A stretch of 64,000 nucleotides of DNA, taken from Reinekea sp. G2M2-21 (GTDB lineage Bacteria; Pseudomonadota; Gammaproteobacteria; Pseudomonadales; Natronospirillaceae). Positions 8,659 through 18,139 of this stretch are shown here, one piece after another. The notes beneath the pieces were generated by a model. That model had not been told where the DNA came from. It saw nothing but the letters and a program-made list of their open reading frames with translations, and searched no databases. The position numbers and the translations under genes were made by a program. The DNA lies in NCBI RefSeq assembly GCF_015687175.1, contig NZ_JADPQG010000003.1:1-64000 (forward strand), in the 5' to 3' direction. The stretch's first letter is position 1. Every line of letters begins with the position of its first letter.

Positions 8659-9888
8659 TTACTCTTCGATCATCAATTCAGAAATTTGGTCTGTGCGGGC
8701 AATCGCGTAAGCGTAGGCGTCACTTAAGTCCGCCAAGGTTAGTCCTAATTCGCTCAATTGATTTGCGGGTATTTGATCCCATTGTGAATGCATATACTTC
8801 ACAACCACAGACAACAGCTGGCCAGTCTCGCCAGCTTTTAGCACCACAGCATCGCGCAACTCATGCGACAAGGGTAAGACTTTCATCAATTGCTCCAATG
8901 GATAGTCAAACCACGCATCCAGGCAACTTAACAATCCTGCGGAAAAACTCATCTGCTGAACTTCGGCGGAAAACTTCGTACTCAGATTTTCACACATATA
9001 GGCGCGCATCAAACTCTCCGTTTGCAACTCATCTGGTTTGTGATTGAGCTTGCCCAGGCTCACCAGGGTTGCCCAACTGCGGATGCGGTTAATGCCAAGA
9101 ATCATCACAGCATGACTTATAGAATCCACTTCCTGTACTCGTCGATAAAACGAAGAATTCACCAGTTTCAGTAACTTGTAGGACAAAACCACATCGCGTT
9201 TCACGATGTCGGTTAAGCGCTGAATGTCTACTTCCGGTTGATACAGCTCCCGAATCAGATCAAAAATCGCCCGTCTATTGGCGTCCAGAATATGCCCGCG
9301 CACCACTTCGGGTTTGCAAAAGAAAAACCCCTGAAACAGGTCGAAGCCTAGTGATTGGCAATACTTGAACATATCATGGCTTTCAACTTTTTCTGCCAGT
9401 AATCGGACAGAATGTTGACTTAAAGTGTCGACAGCCTCGGCCAGATCTTGCTCGCTGTATGTAAGGACATCCAACTTCACAATGTGAACAACGTCTATCA
9501 GCTCAGGTCGATAGTTAGTCATTTCAAAATCATCCAACGCGACCTGAAAACCGCGTTTACGTAACTGCTCGATTTCCGCAGGCAAAGTGCCGATGTGATG
9601 TTCATCCTCCAGGACTTCCACAATCAGAAACTCCCGGGCAAAGGTGGGTATTGCAGACATCATGGTGCGCCCGACATTCAAAAAGCCTGGCTTGCCATTC
9701 AATACCTGGGGGGCACTGCTTTCGGTGTAGGCGTGCAGAAGCACCGAGCGGGTTGCCAGATCCCCATCGATAAACTCAGCCTTATCGGACTCGCCATTAC
9801 GGAACAACAGTTCGTAGCCATAAACCTGCTGACGCCCGTCAAATATGGGCTGTCGCGCAAATAATACTTTTTCCTGCAAGGACTCCAC
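8659..9888 (-). CDS. EAL-HDOD signalling protein
   Basis: A 409-residue protein of the YuxH type. The N-terminal EAL-like domain (about 5-200) keeps ELLFR (ExLxR), FLNVG, VEVLED, VKLD and AEKVES, but the loop after the acidic pair reads DDFEMTNY instead of DDFGTGYS. The QGFFFCKPE segment is also present. The C-terminal HDOD domain (about 205-400) shows DVVLSYKLLKLVNSSFY and ISHAVMILGINRIRSWATLVSL. Whether it hydrolyses or only senses cyclic di-GMP cannot be told from sequence. It is the upstream member of a two-gene unit with the cNMP protein. Confidence 0.88.
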   Translation of the reverse strand: MESLQEKVLFARQPIFDGRQQVYGYELLFRNGESDKAEFIDGDLATRSVLLHAYTESSAPQVLNGKPGFLNVGRTMMSAIPTFAREFLIVEVLEDEHHIGTLPAEIEQLRKRGFQVALDDFEMTNYRPELIDVVHIVKLDVLTYSEQDLAEAVDTLSQHSVRLLAEKVESHDMFKYCQSLGFDLFQGFFFCKPEVVRGHILDANRRAIFDLIRELYQPEVDIQRLTDIVKRDVVLSYKLLKLVNSSFYRRVQEVDSISHAVMILGINRIRSWATLVSLGKLNHKPDELQTESLMRAYMCENLSTKFSAEVQQMSFSAGLLSCLDAWFDYPLEQLMKVLPLSHELRDAVVLKAGETGQLLSVVVKYMHSQWDQIPANQLSELGLTLADLSDAYAYAIARTDQISELMIEE

Positions 9889-9989
9889 CGAATAGATTGA
9901 ATTGAAATGAATTGCGTCGTTAGGTTAACTATAGCAACCTTCTGCCAGTTTGCTGGCCCGACATGAATGGATTTTAAAGGAATCTGAGT

Positions 9990-10169
9990 ATGGTGATTCA
10001 GATCGGTTTACGTTGTAAACCAGACTGGCTGTGCAATGGGATTGGCTGGGGTCTGGCCTTGATACTTGGCCTGTTGATGCTTGGGCTTGGGCTGAAAATT
10101 GCCAAAGAAGTCAAAAACCGGCGTCAAAAGAAATATGCTATTCGATTCAGACGCGACAAGCGTAAATGA
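9990..10169 (+). CDS. Small single-pass membrane protein, hypothetical
   Basis: A 59-codon frame opening ATGGTGATTCAG. The product has a hydrophobic segment at about residues 17-37 (GIGWGLALILGLLMLGLGLKI) followed by a strongly basic tail (KNRRQKKYAIRFRRDKRK), as expected for a one-pass protein with its C-terminus in the cytoplasm. An AAAGGA Shine-Dalgarno lies about 8 nt upstream. It is divergent from the EAL-HDOD gene and convergent with ilvH. I do not recognise a family. It could be a chance ORF, but the ribosome site and membrane topology favour a gene. Confidence 0.5.
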   Translation: MVIQIGLRCKPDWLCNGIGWGLALILGLLMLGLGLKIAKEVKNRRQKKYAIRFRRDKRK

Positions 10170-10176
10170 CCCGCGC

Positions 10177-10200
10177 AAGCGGACAGCTCGTCCGCCGCGC
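10177..10200. terminator. Weak hairpin between the small ORF and ilvH
   Basis: A GCGGAC/GTCCGC stem with a 5-nt AGCTC loop follows the small-ORF stop and precedes the end of ilvH. It has no T-run on either strand, so it may slow or protect transcripts rather than be a classical terminator. Confidence 0.3.
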
Positions 10201-10216
10201 TTGGTCGGCTGAGTCT

Positions 10217-10708
10217 TTAAAGGCTCAATACCTTTTCACCACGGGCTACGCCAGATACCCCCGTCCGGGCAACTTCCATGATCGTTGTACCGGACAATGA
10301 CTCTAGAAACGCCGCGAGCTTTTCCTCATCACCGGTCACCATAATAGTGTAGGTGGTCGGCGTAACATCGATAATCTGCGCTCGGAATATATCGGATGTG
10401 CGTTTTACTTCTTCACGCTGGGCACCGGCGGCACGGACTTTTACCATCATCAGCCCGCGTTCGACATGGGTCCCTTCGGTTAAATCGACAACCTTAACGA
10501 CCTCCACCAGCTTATTAAGCTGCTTGGTTATCTGCTCGATAATCTGATCATCACCCCGGGTCACCAGCGTCAGACGCGACAAAGTAACATCGTCCGTAGG
10601 GGCCACATTAAGTGAATCAATGTTATAACCACGTTGCGCGAACAAACCAACCAAACGGGCCAACGCACCAGACTCATTTTCCATTAAAACTGACAGTATA
10701 TGTCTCAT
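10217..10708 (-). CDS. ilvH: Acetolactate synthase small (regulatory) subunit
   Basis: A 163-residue regulatory subunit that confers valine feedback on acetolactate synthase. An N-terminal ACT domain starts [33 protein letters not shown]; a C-terminal ALS-SS domain follows. The start is the internal ATG at 10706-10708, not the longer frame: it overlaps the ilvI stop as TAATG, matches family N-termini, and has GGAG about 9 nt upstream inside ilvI. Coupled translation keeps the two subunits in balance. Confidence 0.95.
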   Translation of the reverse strand: MRHILSVLMENESGALARLVGLFAQRGYNIDSLNVAPTDDVTLSRLTLVTRGDDQIIEQITKQLNKLVEVVKVVDLTEGTHVERGLMMVKVRAAGAQREEVKRTSDIFRAQIIDVTPTTYTIMVTGDEEKLAAFLESLSGTTIMEVARTGVSGVARGEKVLSL

Positions 10709-12450
10709 TAGGTGCGCTCCGTTTTGCTTAAGAACATATCGCACATGGCACCATTCGGTACTTGCATCGGATAAACGTGTTCTTCCGGATCAATCCGGAC
10801 ATCAATAAACACGGCTTTGTCGCGAATTGCGAGCGCTTCTTTCAGCTTGCTTTCCAGATCTTCCGCGCGATCGACAACGATACCAACATGGCCATAGGCT
10901 TCCGCTAACTTGGCAAAATCAGGCAGGGAATCCATGTAGGAATGGGAGTATCGAGACTCATAGTTCATATCCTGCCATTGTCGCACCATGCCCAGGTAAC
11001 CGTTATTCAGACACAAAATCTTAACCGGCAGCCCATATTGGCGACAGGTAGACAGTTCCTGAATATTCATTTGAATTGACCCTTCCCCGGTGACGCAGAC
11101 GACATCGGCATCCGGATAATTGAGCTGAACCCCCATTGCGGCGGGAAGACCAAAGCCCATCGTGCCGAGACCTCCGGAGTTGATCCAACGATTCGGCTTG
11201 TTGAACTTGTAGTACTGCGCGGCAAACATCTGGTGTTGACCCACATCGGAACAGACATAGGCATTGCCCTGAGTTACTTTGCTCAAGGTCTCAATGACGA
11301 ACTGTGGTTTCATCAGCTTGGAATCATCGGTGCGGTAACGTCCACCATGACGGGTGCGCCACTCCGCAATTTGTGACCACCAACGATCCAAGGCGGCATC
11401 ATCGACATGTAATGACGAATTATCAATCTGTTCCAACATTTCGGTTAATACCGCTTTGACAGGGCCAACAATGGGCAAGTCCGCCTGGATATTCTTTGAA
11501 ATGGACGCCGGGTCAATATCAATATGAATGAGCTTCGCGTCAGGACAGAACTTCGCGGTATTGTTGGTCACACGGTCATCAAGACGTGCACCAATCGCTA
11601 AGATAACATCACAGTTATGCATAGCCATGTTCGCTTCATAGGAGCCATGCATACCCAGCATACCCAGGAACTGTTCGTCGGTGCCCGGAAAACCGCCGAG
11701 CCCCATTAAGGTATTGGTTACCGGAAAATTCAGCGTTTTAGCCAGTTTGGTCAGCTCCTTGGAGGCTCTGCCAAGGATGACACCACCACCGGTGTAAATT
11801 ACCGGTTTTCTGGCCTGCATCAGCATGTTGACCGCTTTGCGGATCTGCCCACTGTGCCCTTTCTTAACCGGGTTATAAGAGCGCATTTTAACCCGCTCCG
11901 GGTATTCATAAGGAAACTTGACGTTTGGCATGGTCATATCCTTCGGAATATCCACCACAACTGGTCCCGGTCGTCCGCTCTCAGCAATATAGAAAGCTTT
12001 TTTGATGATACCCGGTATATCTTTCGGATCTCGGACAATCATATTGTGTTTCACCACAGGGCGGGAGATACCCACCATGTCGGTTTCCTGAAAGGCGTCA
12101 CCACCGATCAAATGGCTCATTACCTGTCCGGTAATAACCACCATTGGAATGGAATCCATGTAGGCTGTTGCAATTCCGGTAATCGCATTCGTTGCGCCTG
12201 GACCCGAGGTAACCAGAACAACGCCGGCTTTACCAGACGCCCGCGCATAGGCATCGGCCATATGAGTCGCGGCTTGTTCGTGACGTACCAGAATGTGTTT
12301 GATTTTGGTTTGCTGATGCAAGGCGTCGTAGATATGCAGTACGGAACCGCCTGGATAGCCGTAAATATATTCAACACCCTCGTCATGCAATGCACGACAG
12401 AGCATTTCACCACCAGAAAGCATTTCTGGCTGCTGCTGTGATTTTGACAT
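10708..12450 (-). CDS. ilvI: Acetolactate synthase large (catalytic) subunit
   Basis: A 580-residue thiamine-diphosphate enzyme that condenses two pyruvates, or pyruvate with 2-oxobutyrate, at the entry to branched-chain amino acid synthesis. The catalytic glutamate segment is [20 protein letters not shown]. The TPP/Mg site is [13 protein letters not shown] ... [12 protein letters not shown]-domain and hinge segments are typical of the family. It is first in the ilvIH unit. Its likely promoter is 200 bp upstream, just beyond the clpB terminator. Confidence 0.96.
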   Translation of the reverse strand: MSKSQQQPEMLSGGEMLCRALHDEGVEYIYGYPGGSVLHIYDALHQQTKIKHILVRHEQAATHMADAYARASGKAGVVLVTSGPGATNAITGIATAYMDSIPMVVITGQVMSHLIGGDAFQETDMVGISRPVVKHNMIVRDPKDIPGIIKKAFYIAESGRPGPVVVDIPKDMTMPNVKFPYEYPERVKMRSYNPVKKGHSGQIRKAVNMLMQARKPVIYTGGGVILGRASKELTKLAKTLNFPVTNTLMGLGGFPGTDEQFLGMLGMHGSYEANMAMHNCDVILAIGARLDDRVTNNTAKFCPDAKLIHIDIDPASISKNIQADLPIVGPVKAVLTEMLEQIDNSSLHVDDAALDRWWSQIAEWRTRHGGRYRTDDSKLMKPQFVIETLSKVTQGNAYVCSDVGQHQMFAAQYYKFNKPNRWINSGGLGTMGFGLPAAMGVQLNYPDADVVCVTGEGSIQMNIQELSTCRQYGLPVKILCLNNGYLGMVRQWQDMNYESRYSHSYMDSLPDFAKLAEAYGHVGIVVDRAEDLESKLKEALAIRDKAVFIDVRIDPEEHVYPMQVPNGAMCDMFLSKTERT

Positions 12451-12747
12451 TTTTTGTTGGACCTTCGCTGCGGTTCAGGAACGCGTTCGCCCTGCGGGCA
12501 TATCTTCAGCGCGTGTTCAAATGGCAAGACCGGTAAGCCTGACCACCAACACAACCGACCGGTTGTCGAGGAATCCTCACAACGCAGACATCGATATTGC
12601 TGCCTGTAACCTTTGTGCATGAACTGACCTGACGGCCAGCGGTTACCGCCATTCTAGCCAGCGGTTAAAGAATGTCCACCAATAAATGGCGCTTTCGGGC
12701 AGAAAAAGAAGGCTTCGCTCGCTGTAAAGTGCTTGTCTGAGAATCGA
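12451..12747 (-). promoter_or_regulatory. ilvIH promoter and long leader
   Basis: On the minus strand TGGACA (plus 12673-12678) and TAGAAT (plus 12651-12656) are spaced 16 nt apart, a good sigma-70 promoter about 200 bp from the ilvI ATG. The leader contains a small hairpin, ACAACC-GGTC-GGTTGT, at about 12553-12568. I looked for a branched-chain-rich leader peptide as in ilv attenuators and found none. No other gene is seen here. Confidence 0.45.
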
Positions 12748-12750
12748 TTT

Positions 12751-12780
12751 AAAAAAACGCCGGTGAGTCACCGGCGTTCT
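12751..12780 (-). terminator. Rho-independent terminator of clpB
   Basis: On the minus strand, stem AACGCCGGT with its complement and a 5-nt GACTC loop is followed by seven T. It starts about 15 bp after the clpB stop and separates clpB from ilvIH. Confidence 0.92.
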
Positions 12781-12793
12781 GCGTTTGTGAAGG

Positions 12794-15370
12794 TCAACTC
12801 TTGTGAAATTCAATGGTATCGCTGATGAGCTGCGCAACAATTTTATCCCCGGCTTCAAAATCGCCTCTTAACAATGCAGATGCCAAGGGGTTCTCCAACT
12901 CGCGCTGAATAGCACGTTTTAATGGGCGAGCCCCGTAAACAGGATCGTAACCGGCTGCACACAGTTTATCCATGACAGCATTGCTGATTTCCAATCCCAA
13001 CTCTTGATCGCCGAGTCGTTCGTGCAGTTGTTGCAACTGAATTTTTGCAATTCCGCGAATCTGCTCCTGACCTAAAGGGTGGAACACAACGACTTCATCG
13101 AGTCGGTTAATAAACTCCGGACGGAAATAACCGCCGACGACGTCCATCACTGCGCTCTTCATTTCCTCATAGTTAGCCTCCCCGGCCAGATTTTGAATCT
13201 GATCGGAACCCAGGTTTGACGTCATCACGATCACGGTATTGCGGAAGTCGACGGTGCGGCCCTGGCCATCGGTTAAACGGCCATCATCCAATACCTGTAG
13301 CAGGATATTAAAGACATCAGAGTGTGCCTTCTCGACTTCGTCGAGCAAGATAACGGAGTAAGGTTTGCGGCGTACCGCTTCGGTCAAATAACCCCCTTCT
13401 TCATAGCCCACATATCCCGGAGGCGCACCAATCAGTCGGGCCACAGAGTGTTTCTCCATGAACTCGGACATGTCTACTCGCACCATCGCTTCCGTGGTGT
13501 CAAACAGAAACTGTGCCAGCGATTTACATAACTCTGTTTTACCCACACCAGTTGGCCCCAGAAACAGGAACGACCCATTCGGACGATTCGGGTCAGAAAG
13601 GCCGGATCTGGAACGACGAATCGCGTTACTGACCGCGACCACGGCTTCTTCCTGGCCGACGAGCCGATCGTGCAAGACCTCTTCCATACGCAGCAACTTA
13701 TCCCGTTCACCTTCCAGCATTTTATCAACCGGAATCCCGGTCCAGCGGGAAATAACATTCGCGATAGACTCATCAGTGACCTTGTTGTGCAACAACTGCA
13801 TATCCATCATTTCAGCCTGACTGGCCATATCCAGCTGTTTTTCAAGCTCTGGGATCTTACCGTATTGCAGCTCTGACATACGGGCCAGATCACTGGTGCG
13901 ACGCGCGGCTTCCAGATCGACCCGCGCCTGTTCTAACTGTTCTTTGATGTGCTGCGACCCCTGCACGGCCGCTTTCTCAGTGATCCAGATTTCTTCCAAA
14001 TCAGCGTATTCCCGTTCAGCCTCAACAATGGCTTCTTTCAGCTTTTCCAAACGGGACTTGGCCTGCAGGTCACTTTCTTTTTTCAGCGCTTCGGCTTCAA
14101 TTTTCAACTGAATAAGGCGTCGTTCCAAACGATCCATTGATTCCGGTTTGGAGTCTATTTCCATGCGTATGCGACTGGCTGATTCGTCAATCAGGTCAAT
14201 GGCTTTGTCAGGTAGCTGACGATCGGATATGTAGCGCTGCGACAACTTCACGGCCGCAATGATGGCGCCATCCGTGATGGTCACACCATGATGCACTTCA
14301 TAGCGCTCTTTGAGGCCACGCAAGATGGCGATGCTGTCTTCCTCGGTGGGTTCAGTGACCAAGACCTTCTGGAAACGCCGCTCCAGCGCACCGTCTTTTT
14401 CAATAAATTGGCGGTATTCATCTAAGGTTGTAGCGCCGACACAATGTAGCTCACCGCGGGCAAGCGCTGGCTTCAGCATATTGCCGGCATCCATTGCGCC
14501 TTCGCTTTTACCCGCACCAACCATGGTATGCAACTCGTCAATAAACAGAATAATCTGACCTTCTTGTTTGGCCAGCTCATTGAGTACGGCTTTTAACCGC
14601 TCTTCAAATTCCCCGCGGTATTTCGCACCGGCCAATAGCGCGCCCAAATCCAAAGACAAGACGCGCTTATTTTTCAGGTTTTCAGGAACTTCACCATTGA
14701 TAATGCGTTGCGCTAACCCTTCGACAATGGCGGTTTTACCCACCCCCGGTTCGCCAATTAGCACAGGGTTGTTTTTACGACGACGCTGTAAGACCTGAAT
14801 GGTCCGGCGGATTTCATCATCTCTTCCGATAACCGGATCGAGCTTGCCGGCTTCGGCGCGCTCGGTCAGATCAACTGTATATTTGTCCAGCGCCTGCCGG
14901 TTTTCTTCAGCTTCAGCGCTGTTGACGGATTCACCGTTGCGGATGTCTTCAATCGCACTGGCGAGCACATCTTCACGTAAACCGGCTTCCTGCAGAAGTT
15001 TTGCGATGCGTGAGCGGTCCTGCAGCATGGCCACAAGCACCAGTTCACTGGATATGTACTGGTCTTTGCGTTGCTGGGACAGTTTGTCGGCACGGTTTAA
15101 AACTCTACCAAGGTCATTGGACATGTGTACGTCATCGTCTGCACCCGACACCTTAGGCAATTGGCTTAAAGATTCTTCTGCGGCGACTTTCAAACTCTGA
15201 ATGTTGACACCGGCTTTCTGCAACAAGCTGGTAACCGATGCGCTTTTTTGATTCATCATGGCTAACAGTAAGTGCACTGGTTCAATGAAACTGTTGTCGT
15301 GACCAAGAGCAACGGACTGAGCATCGGACAACGCGATTTGTAAACTACTGGTTAAACGATCGATGCGCAT
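12794..15370 (-). CDS. clpB: ClpB disaggregase
   Basis: An 858-residue AAA+ chaperone that extracts polypeptides from aggregates together with DnaK. The order is: Clp N-domain (about 1-145), NBD1 with Walker A GEPGVGKT near 205 and Walker [10 protein letters not shown], coiled-coil middle domain (about 400-525), and NBD2 with GPTGVGKT near 605 followed by [12 protein letters not shown]. The length matches the family. A candidate heat-shock promoter lies upstream and GGTGAGG precedes the ATG by about 7 nt. It belongs to the conserved clpB-pgeF-rluD-bamD block. Confidence 0.97.
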   Translation of the reverse strand: MRIDRLTSSLQIALSDAQSVALGHDNSFIEPVHLLLAMMNQKSASVTSLLQKAGVNIQSLKVAAEESLSQLPKVSGADDDVHMSNDLGRVLNRADKLSQQRKDQYISSELVLVAMLQDRSRIAKLLQEAGLREDVLASAIEDIRNGESVNSAEAEENRQALDKYTVDLTERAEAGKLDPVIGRDDEIRRTIQVLQRRRKNNPVLIGEPGVGKTAIVEGLAQRIINGEVPENLKNKRVLSLDLGALLAGAKYRGEFEERLKAVLNELAKQEGQIILFIDELHTMVGAGKSEGAMDAGNMLKPALARGELHCVGATTLDEYRQFIEKDGALERRFQKVLVTEPTEEDSIAILRGLKERYEVHHGVTITDGAIIAAVKLSQRYISDRQLPDKAIDLIDESASRIRMEIDSKPESMDRLERRLIQLKIEAEALKKESDLQAKSRLEKLKEAIVEAEREYADLEEIWITEKAAVQGSQHIKEQLEQARVDLEAARRTSDLARMSELQYGKIPELEKQLDMASQAEMMDMQLLHNKVTDESIANVISRWTGIPVDKMLEGERDKLLRMEEVLHDRLVGQEEAVVAVSNAIRRSRSGLSDPNRPNGSFLFLGPTGVGKTELCKSLAQFLFDTTEAMVRVDMSEFMEKHSVARLIGAPPGYVGYEEGGYLTEAVRRKPYSVILLDEVEKAHSDVFNILLQVLDDGRLTDGQGRTVDFRNTVIVMTSNLGSDQIQNLAGEANYEEMKSAVMDVVGGYFRPEFINRLDEVVVFHPLGQEQIRGIAKIQLQQLHERLGDQELGLEISNAVMDKLCAAGYDPVYGARPLKRAIQRELENPLASALLRGDFEAGDKIVAQLISDTIEFHKS

Positions 15371-15405
15371 GATTTTTCCTCACCTATCAAGTTCATATGC
15401 CTAAA

Positions 15406-15433
15406 CGTGAGGGTAATTAACCTGAGAATCAAG
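15406..15433 (-). promoter_or_regulatory. Candidate sigma-32 promoter of clpB
   Basis: Minus strand CTTGATT (plus 15427-15433), 13-nt spacer, then CCCTCACG (plus 15406-15413). This partly matches the heat-shock consensus CTTGAAA / CCCCATNT. clpB is a standard RpoH gene, which raises the prior. Confidence 0.45.
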
Positions 15434-15528
15434 TGGTTATTTTATCGACAAGTGCGAAACGACGTGCATCGCAAAATAATTGCAATCCTCTGGCGATGTT
15501 AAGAATAACAATAGGAAGGCTTGTGCCG

Positions 15529-16254
15529 CTAACGGCTGACTCGCCAGATCAGATTTGCCATCCGACCGGTCAAACCGTCACGCCGGAAGGAATAAAACCT
15601 GTCTGCGTTGGCATAGGTGCAAATATCCGACAAATAGACTTGGCTTACCCCCAAGCCTCTAAGTTGGGCAGAGGCTAACCCAGCAAGGTTACACCAGTAT
15701 TTGTCGGGTTGATTCCCAGGCAGAAAGTTAGTATCTACTCCTGGCCAACCTGCAAATACCTCGCGAACGTCGTCACCAACCTCAAAATGAGCCTGGGATA
15801 TGGCGGGTCCGATGCCGCAAGCGACCTCGGATTGAGTAAAGGCTGCTAACGTATTTGCCAAAACACCGTTGGCCAGCCCCCGCCAACCGGCATGGGCGAC
15901 GGCGACTTGACTGCCACACAGTGACCAGAAAAAGACCGGCAAACAGTCAGCGGTCATCACACAACAGGCAGTCCCGACTTGCCGGGTATAGGTCGCATCT
16001 AACGCATCAATACAATTAGCGGTTTCTGCCAAGGCGACGTTGGTCGAGTGTGTTTGATTTAACCAGCGGATATCCGGCTGCCCCTTCAGTCGATTGCGCA
16101 ACAGCTCTCGGTTCAAATCCATGTTAACATCGCCAGCAACGTGCCTGGCGACGTTATTGTGCGCAAAAGCACCTCGGCTGAAACCGGACTCGCGAGTAGA
16201 CCAGCCCATAAACACGTTTGCTGGCGAAGGCCAGGGGGCGTAATTAAAACTCAA
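15529..16254 (-). CDS. pgeF: PgeF/YfiH multicopper-like peptidoglycan-editing and purine nucleoside enzyme
   Basis: A 241-residue DUF152 protein. The family metal site residues are visible in TADCLPVFFW, VAVAHAGWRGLANGVL and the ACGIGPAISQAHFEVGDDV segment. In E. coli YfiH/PgeF prevents misincorporation of serine into peptidoglycan precursors; other members act as purine nucleoside phosphorylase or laccase-like enzymes. The ATG overlaps the rluD stop by 4 bp (ATGA), as in other gammaproteobacteria. Confidence 0.92.
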   Translation of the reverse strand: MSFNYAPWPSPANVFMGWSTRESGFSRGAFAHNNVARHVAGDVNMDLNRELLRNRLKGQPDIRWLNQTHSTNVALAETANCIDALDATYTRQVGTACCVMTADCLPVFFWSLCGSQVAVAHAGWRGLANGVLANTLAAFTQSEVACGIGPAISQAHFEVGDDVREVFAGWPGVDTNFLPGNQPDKYWCNLAGLASAQLRGLGVSQVYLSDICTYANADRFYSFRRDGLTGRMANLIWRVSR

Positions 16255-17237
16255 TAGTCGTCTGTCCCGTAGAGTTCTAACTCTGCTTCCATTGCGGCTA
16301 TCAACTGCTCAAAGTCGTCAGGAATGTCCGCTTCCCACTGCATCAGATCGCGAGTGATCGGATGCACCAGTTCGAGAAAACCTGCGTGCAGCGCCTGGCG
16401 CTTGAAGTTTTTCAAAACCGCCATGACCTCACTGGACACCCCTTTTGGCAAACGGGAACGTCCGGCATAAAGCGGATCACCCACCAGTGGATAACCGATA
16501 TGTGACAAGTGCACCCGAATTTGATGGGTACGGCCCGTTTCCAATTTACAGCGCACCAAGGTGTGATTGCGGAAACGCTGTTCTACCCGATAGTGAGTAA
16601 CTGAATCTCGACCCATACCTTCTGGTGCCACGGCCATCTTGGTACGGTGTTTTGGATGCCGGTCGATAGGCTCATCAACGGTACCACCACCGGTCATCAC
16701 GCCCATACACATGGCCCAATATTCTCTTCCCATCGAGCGGTCCTGCAGCTGCGCGGCCAATGACGTTTGCGCTTGCAGTGTGCGCGCGACGACCATCAAT
16801 CCGGTGGTATCTTTGTCCAGTCGATGAACGATTCCAGCCCTCGGGATAGCCGCCAACTCAGGGTATCGATACAGCAGACCGTTCAGCACCGTGCCGGAAG
16901 GTGTACCGGCACCGGGATGCACAACCAAACCGGCGGGCTTGTTAATGACAATAATCTGCTCATCTTCGAAGACGACATCCAGCGGTACGTCTTCGGCCTG
17001 CCAGTGTTCATTGGCTTCCAGAACAGCGTCTATCGTCAATGTTTCCCCGCCGACAAGCTTCTCTTTGGGTTTCAGTGTTTTGCCATTGACGGTCAGTTGT
17101 CCGTTTTTAATCCATGACTGAATTCGAGACCGTGAATAATCCGGAAATAGCTTGGCGGCAATCTGGTCGAAACGTGTATGACCCATGTCGGCCGGGACAA
17201 TTTGCGTTTCCTTTATAGTTTCTGAAGCATCAGTCAT
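16251..17237 (-). CDS. rluD: RluD, 23S rRNA pseudouridine synthase
   Basis: A 328-residue enzyme that makes pseudouridines at 1911, 1915 and 1917 in helix 69 of 23S rRNA. An S4-like RNA-binding domain (about 20-80: RIQSWIKNGQLTVNGKTLKPKEKL) precedes the catalytic domain. The catalytic aspartate is in GIVHRLDKDTTGLMVVAR. CKLETGRTHQIRVHL is the other family motif. It is divergent from bamD, with about 60 bp between the starts. Confidence 0.94.
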   Translation of the reverse strand: MTDASETIKETQIVPADMGHTRFDQIAAKLFPDYSRSRIQSWIKNGQLTVNGKTLKPKEKLVGGETLTIDAVLEANEHWQAEDVPLDVVFEDEQIIVINKPAGLVVHPGAGTPSGTVLNGLLYRYPELAAIPRAGIVHRLDKDTTGLMVVARTLQAQTSLAAQLQDRSMGREYWAMCMGVMTGGGTVDEPIDRHPKHRTKMAVAPEGMGRDSVTHYRVEQRFRNHTLVRCKLETGRTHQIRVHLSHIGYPLVGDPLYAGRSRLPKGVSSEVMAVLKNFKRQALHAGFLELVHPITRDLMQWEADIPDDFEQLIAAMEAELELYGTDDY

Positions 17238-17299
17238 TGGAGGGGAGAGGTTCCTGTGGTTACAATAGCGCCCATTTTACTGATTTAATGAGAATAAGC

Positions 17300-18139
17300 A
17301 TGTTTACAGCGGCATCTGACGCAAAAAAGATTTGTCTGACCCTGATTCTGGCACTCTCGGTAACGCTTGTCGGCTGCGCCAGCGCCGGAAAAAAGACCGC
17401 GGATACCGAAACAGCTTACTATGAGACCGCCCAGCAGTACCTTGACAACCGTAATTACAGCCTGGCGATTGAACGGTTAAATGAACTGCAAAACCGTTTT
17501 CCATTTGGTCGTTATACATCGGCTAGTCAGTTGGACCTAATGTATGCCCATTACCAAACGAAAGATTTCAGTTCTGCATTGATCGAAGCTGACCGCTTCA
17601 CCCGATTAAATGCGGATCATCCCAATGTCGACTATGCCTGGTTCGTGCGTGCCATGAGTTACTACGAACTGTTTTTGGCCAATCGCGGCCTTTTTGGTAA
17701 AGTAGACCCGGCCAAACGCTCAGCTGAGCAAGGAGATAAGGCATTCCGAGCGCTGACCAACTACACCGGTCAGTTCCCCGACAGTCCCTATCGGGCTGAT
17801 GCCTTATCAGCGATGGTCATTCTGAAAGATGCACTGGCACGCCACGAACTCGTAGTTGCGGACTATTACATCCGCCGTGGCGCCTGGATAGCTGCCGCAG
17901 AGCGAGCCCAGGTGGTAGTTGAACACTATCCAGGCGTCAGCGCCGTGGCAGACGCCTATGTCGTCCTGATTGAAGCCTATGACGCACTGTCAATGCCAGA
18001 CGATCGAGCGACTGTACTTGATAAACTCACAACGCAGTATCCCGAACACGCATCATTGCGCAGTGGCTCCTATACCTCCCCTAAATGGGAAGAAGATCGG
18101 TGGTGGCTGAAAGTACTGACGCTGGGAATCACCAGCTAA
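17300..18139 (+). CDS. bamD: BamD outer-membrane assembly lipoprotein
   Basis: A 279-residue lipoprotein of the BAM complex, which inserts beta-barrel proteins into the outer membrane. The signal peptide ends in the lipobox LVGC, with acylated Cys at about residue 26. Tetratricopeptide-like helices follow (AQQYLDNRNYSLAIERLNELQNRFPFGRYTSASQLDLMYAHY). I chose the ATG at 17300 because it gives a normal short signal peptide; an in-frame ATG at 17288 would add four residues. The longer frame to 17237 would put 21 non-signal residues in front. The end overlaps the convergent HAD gene by 4 bp. Confidence 0.92.
   Translation: MFTAASDAKKICLTLILALSVTLVGCASAGKKTADTETAYYETAQQYLDNRNYSLAIERLNELQNRFPFGRYTSASQLDLMYAHYQTKDFSSALIEADRFTRLNADHPNVDYAWFVRAMSYYELFLANRGLFGKVDPAKRSAEQGDKAFRALTNYTGQFPDSPYRADALSAMVILKDALARHELVVADYYIRRGAWIAAAERAQVVVEHYPGVSAVADAYVVLIEAYDALSMPDDRATVLDKLTTQYPEHASLRSGSYTSPKWEEDRWWLKVLTLGITS

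Noticed and set aside
10217-10744. Longer ilvH frame with 12 extra residues
   Set aside because: The family start [19 protein letters not shown] is at 10708, with a ribosome site and TAATG coupling.
12120-12620. 166-codon minus-strand frame across the ilvI start and leader
   Set aside because: It lies out of frame over the ilvI 5' end, and the residue pattern is that of a shadow. No branched-chain-rich leader peptide was found in it.
16100-16130. GGTTCAAATCC resembling a tRNA T-loop
   Set aside because: It is inside the pgeF coding sequence and has no surrounding cloverleaf.
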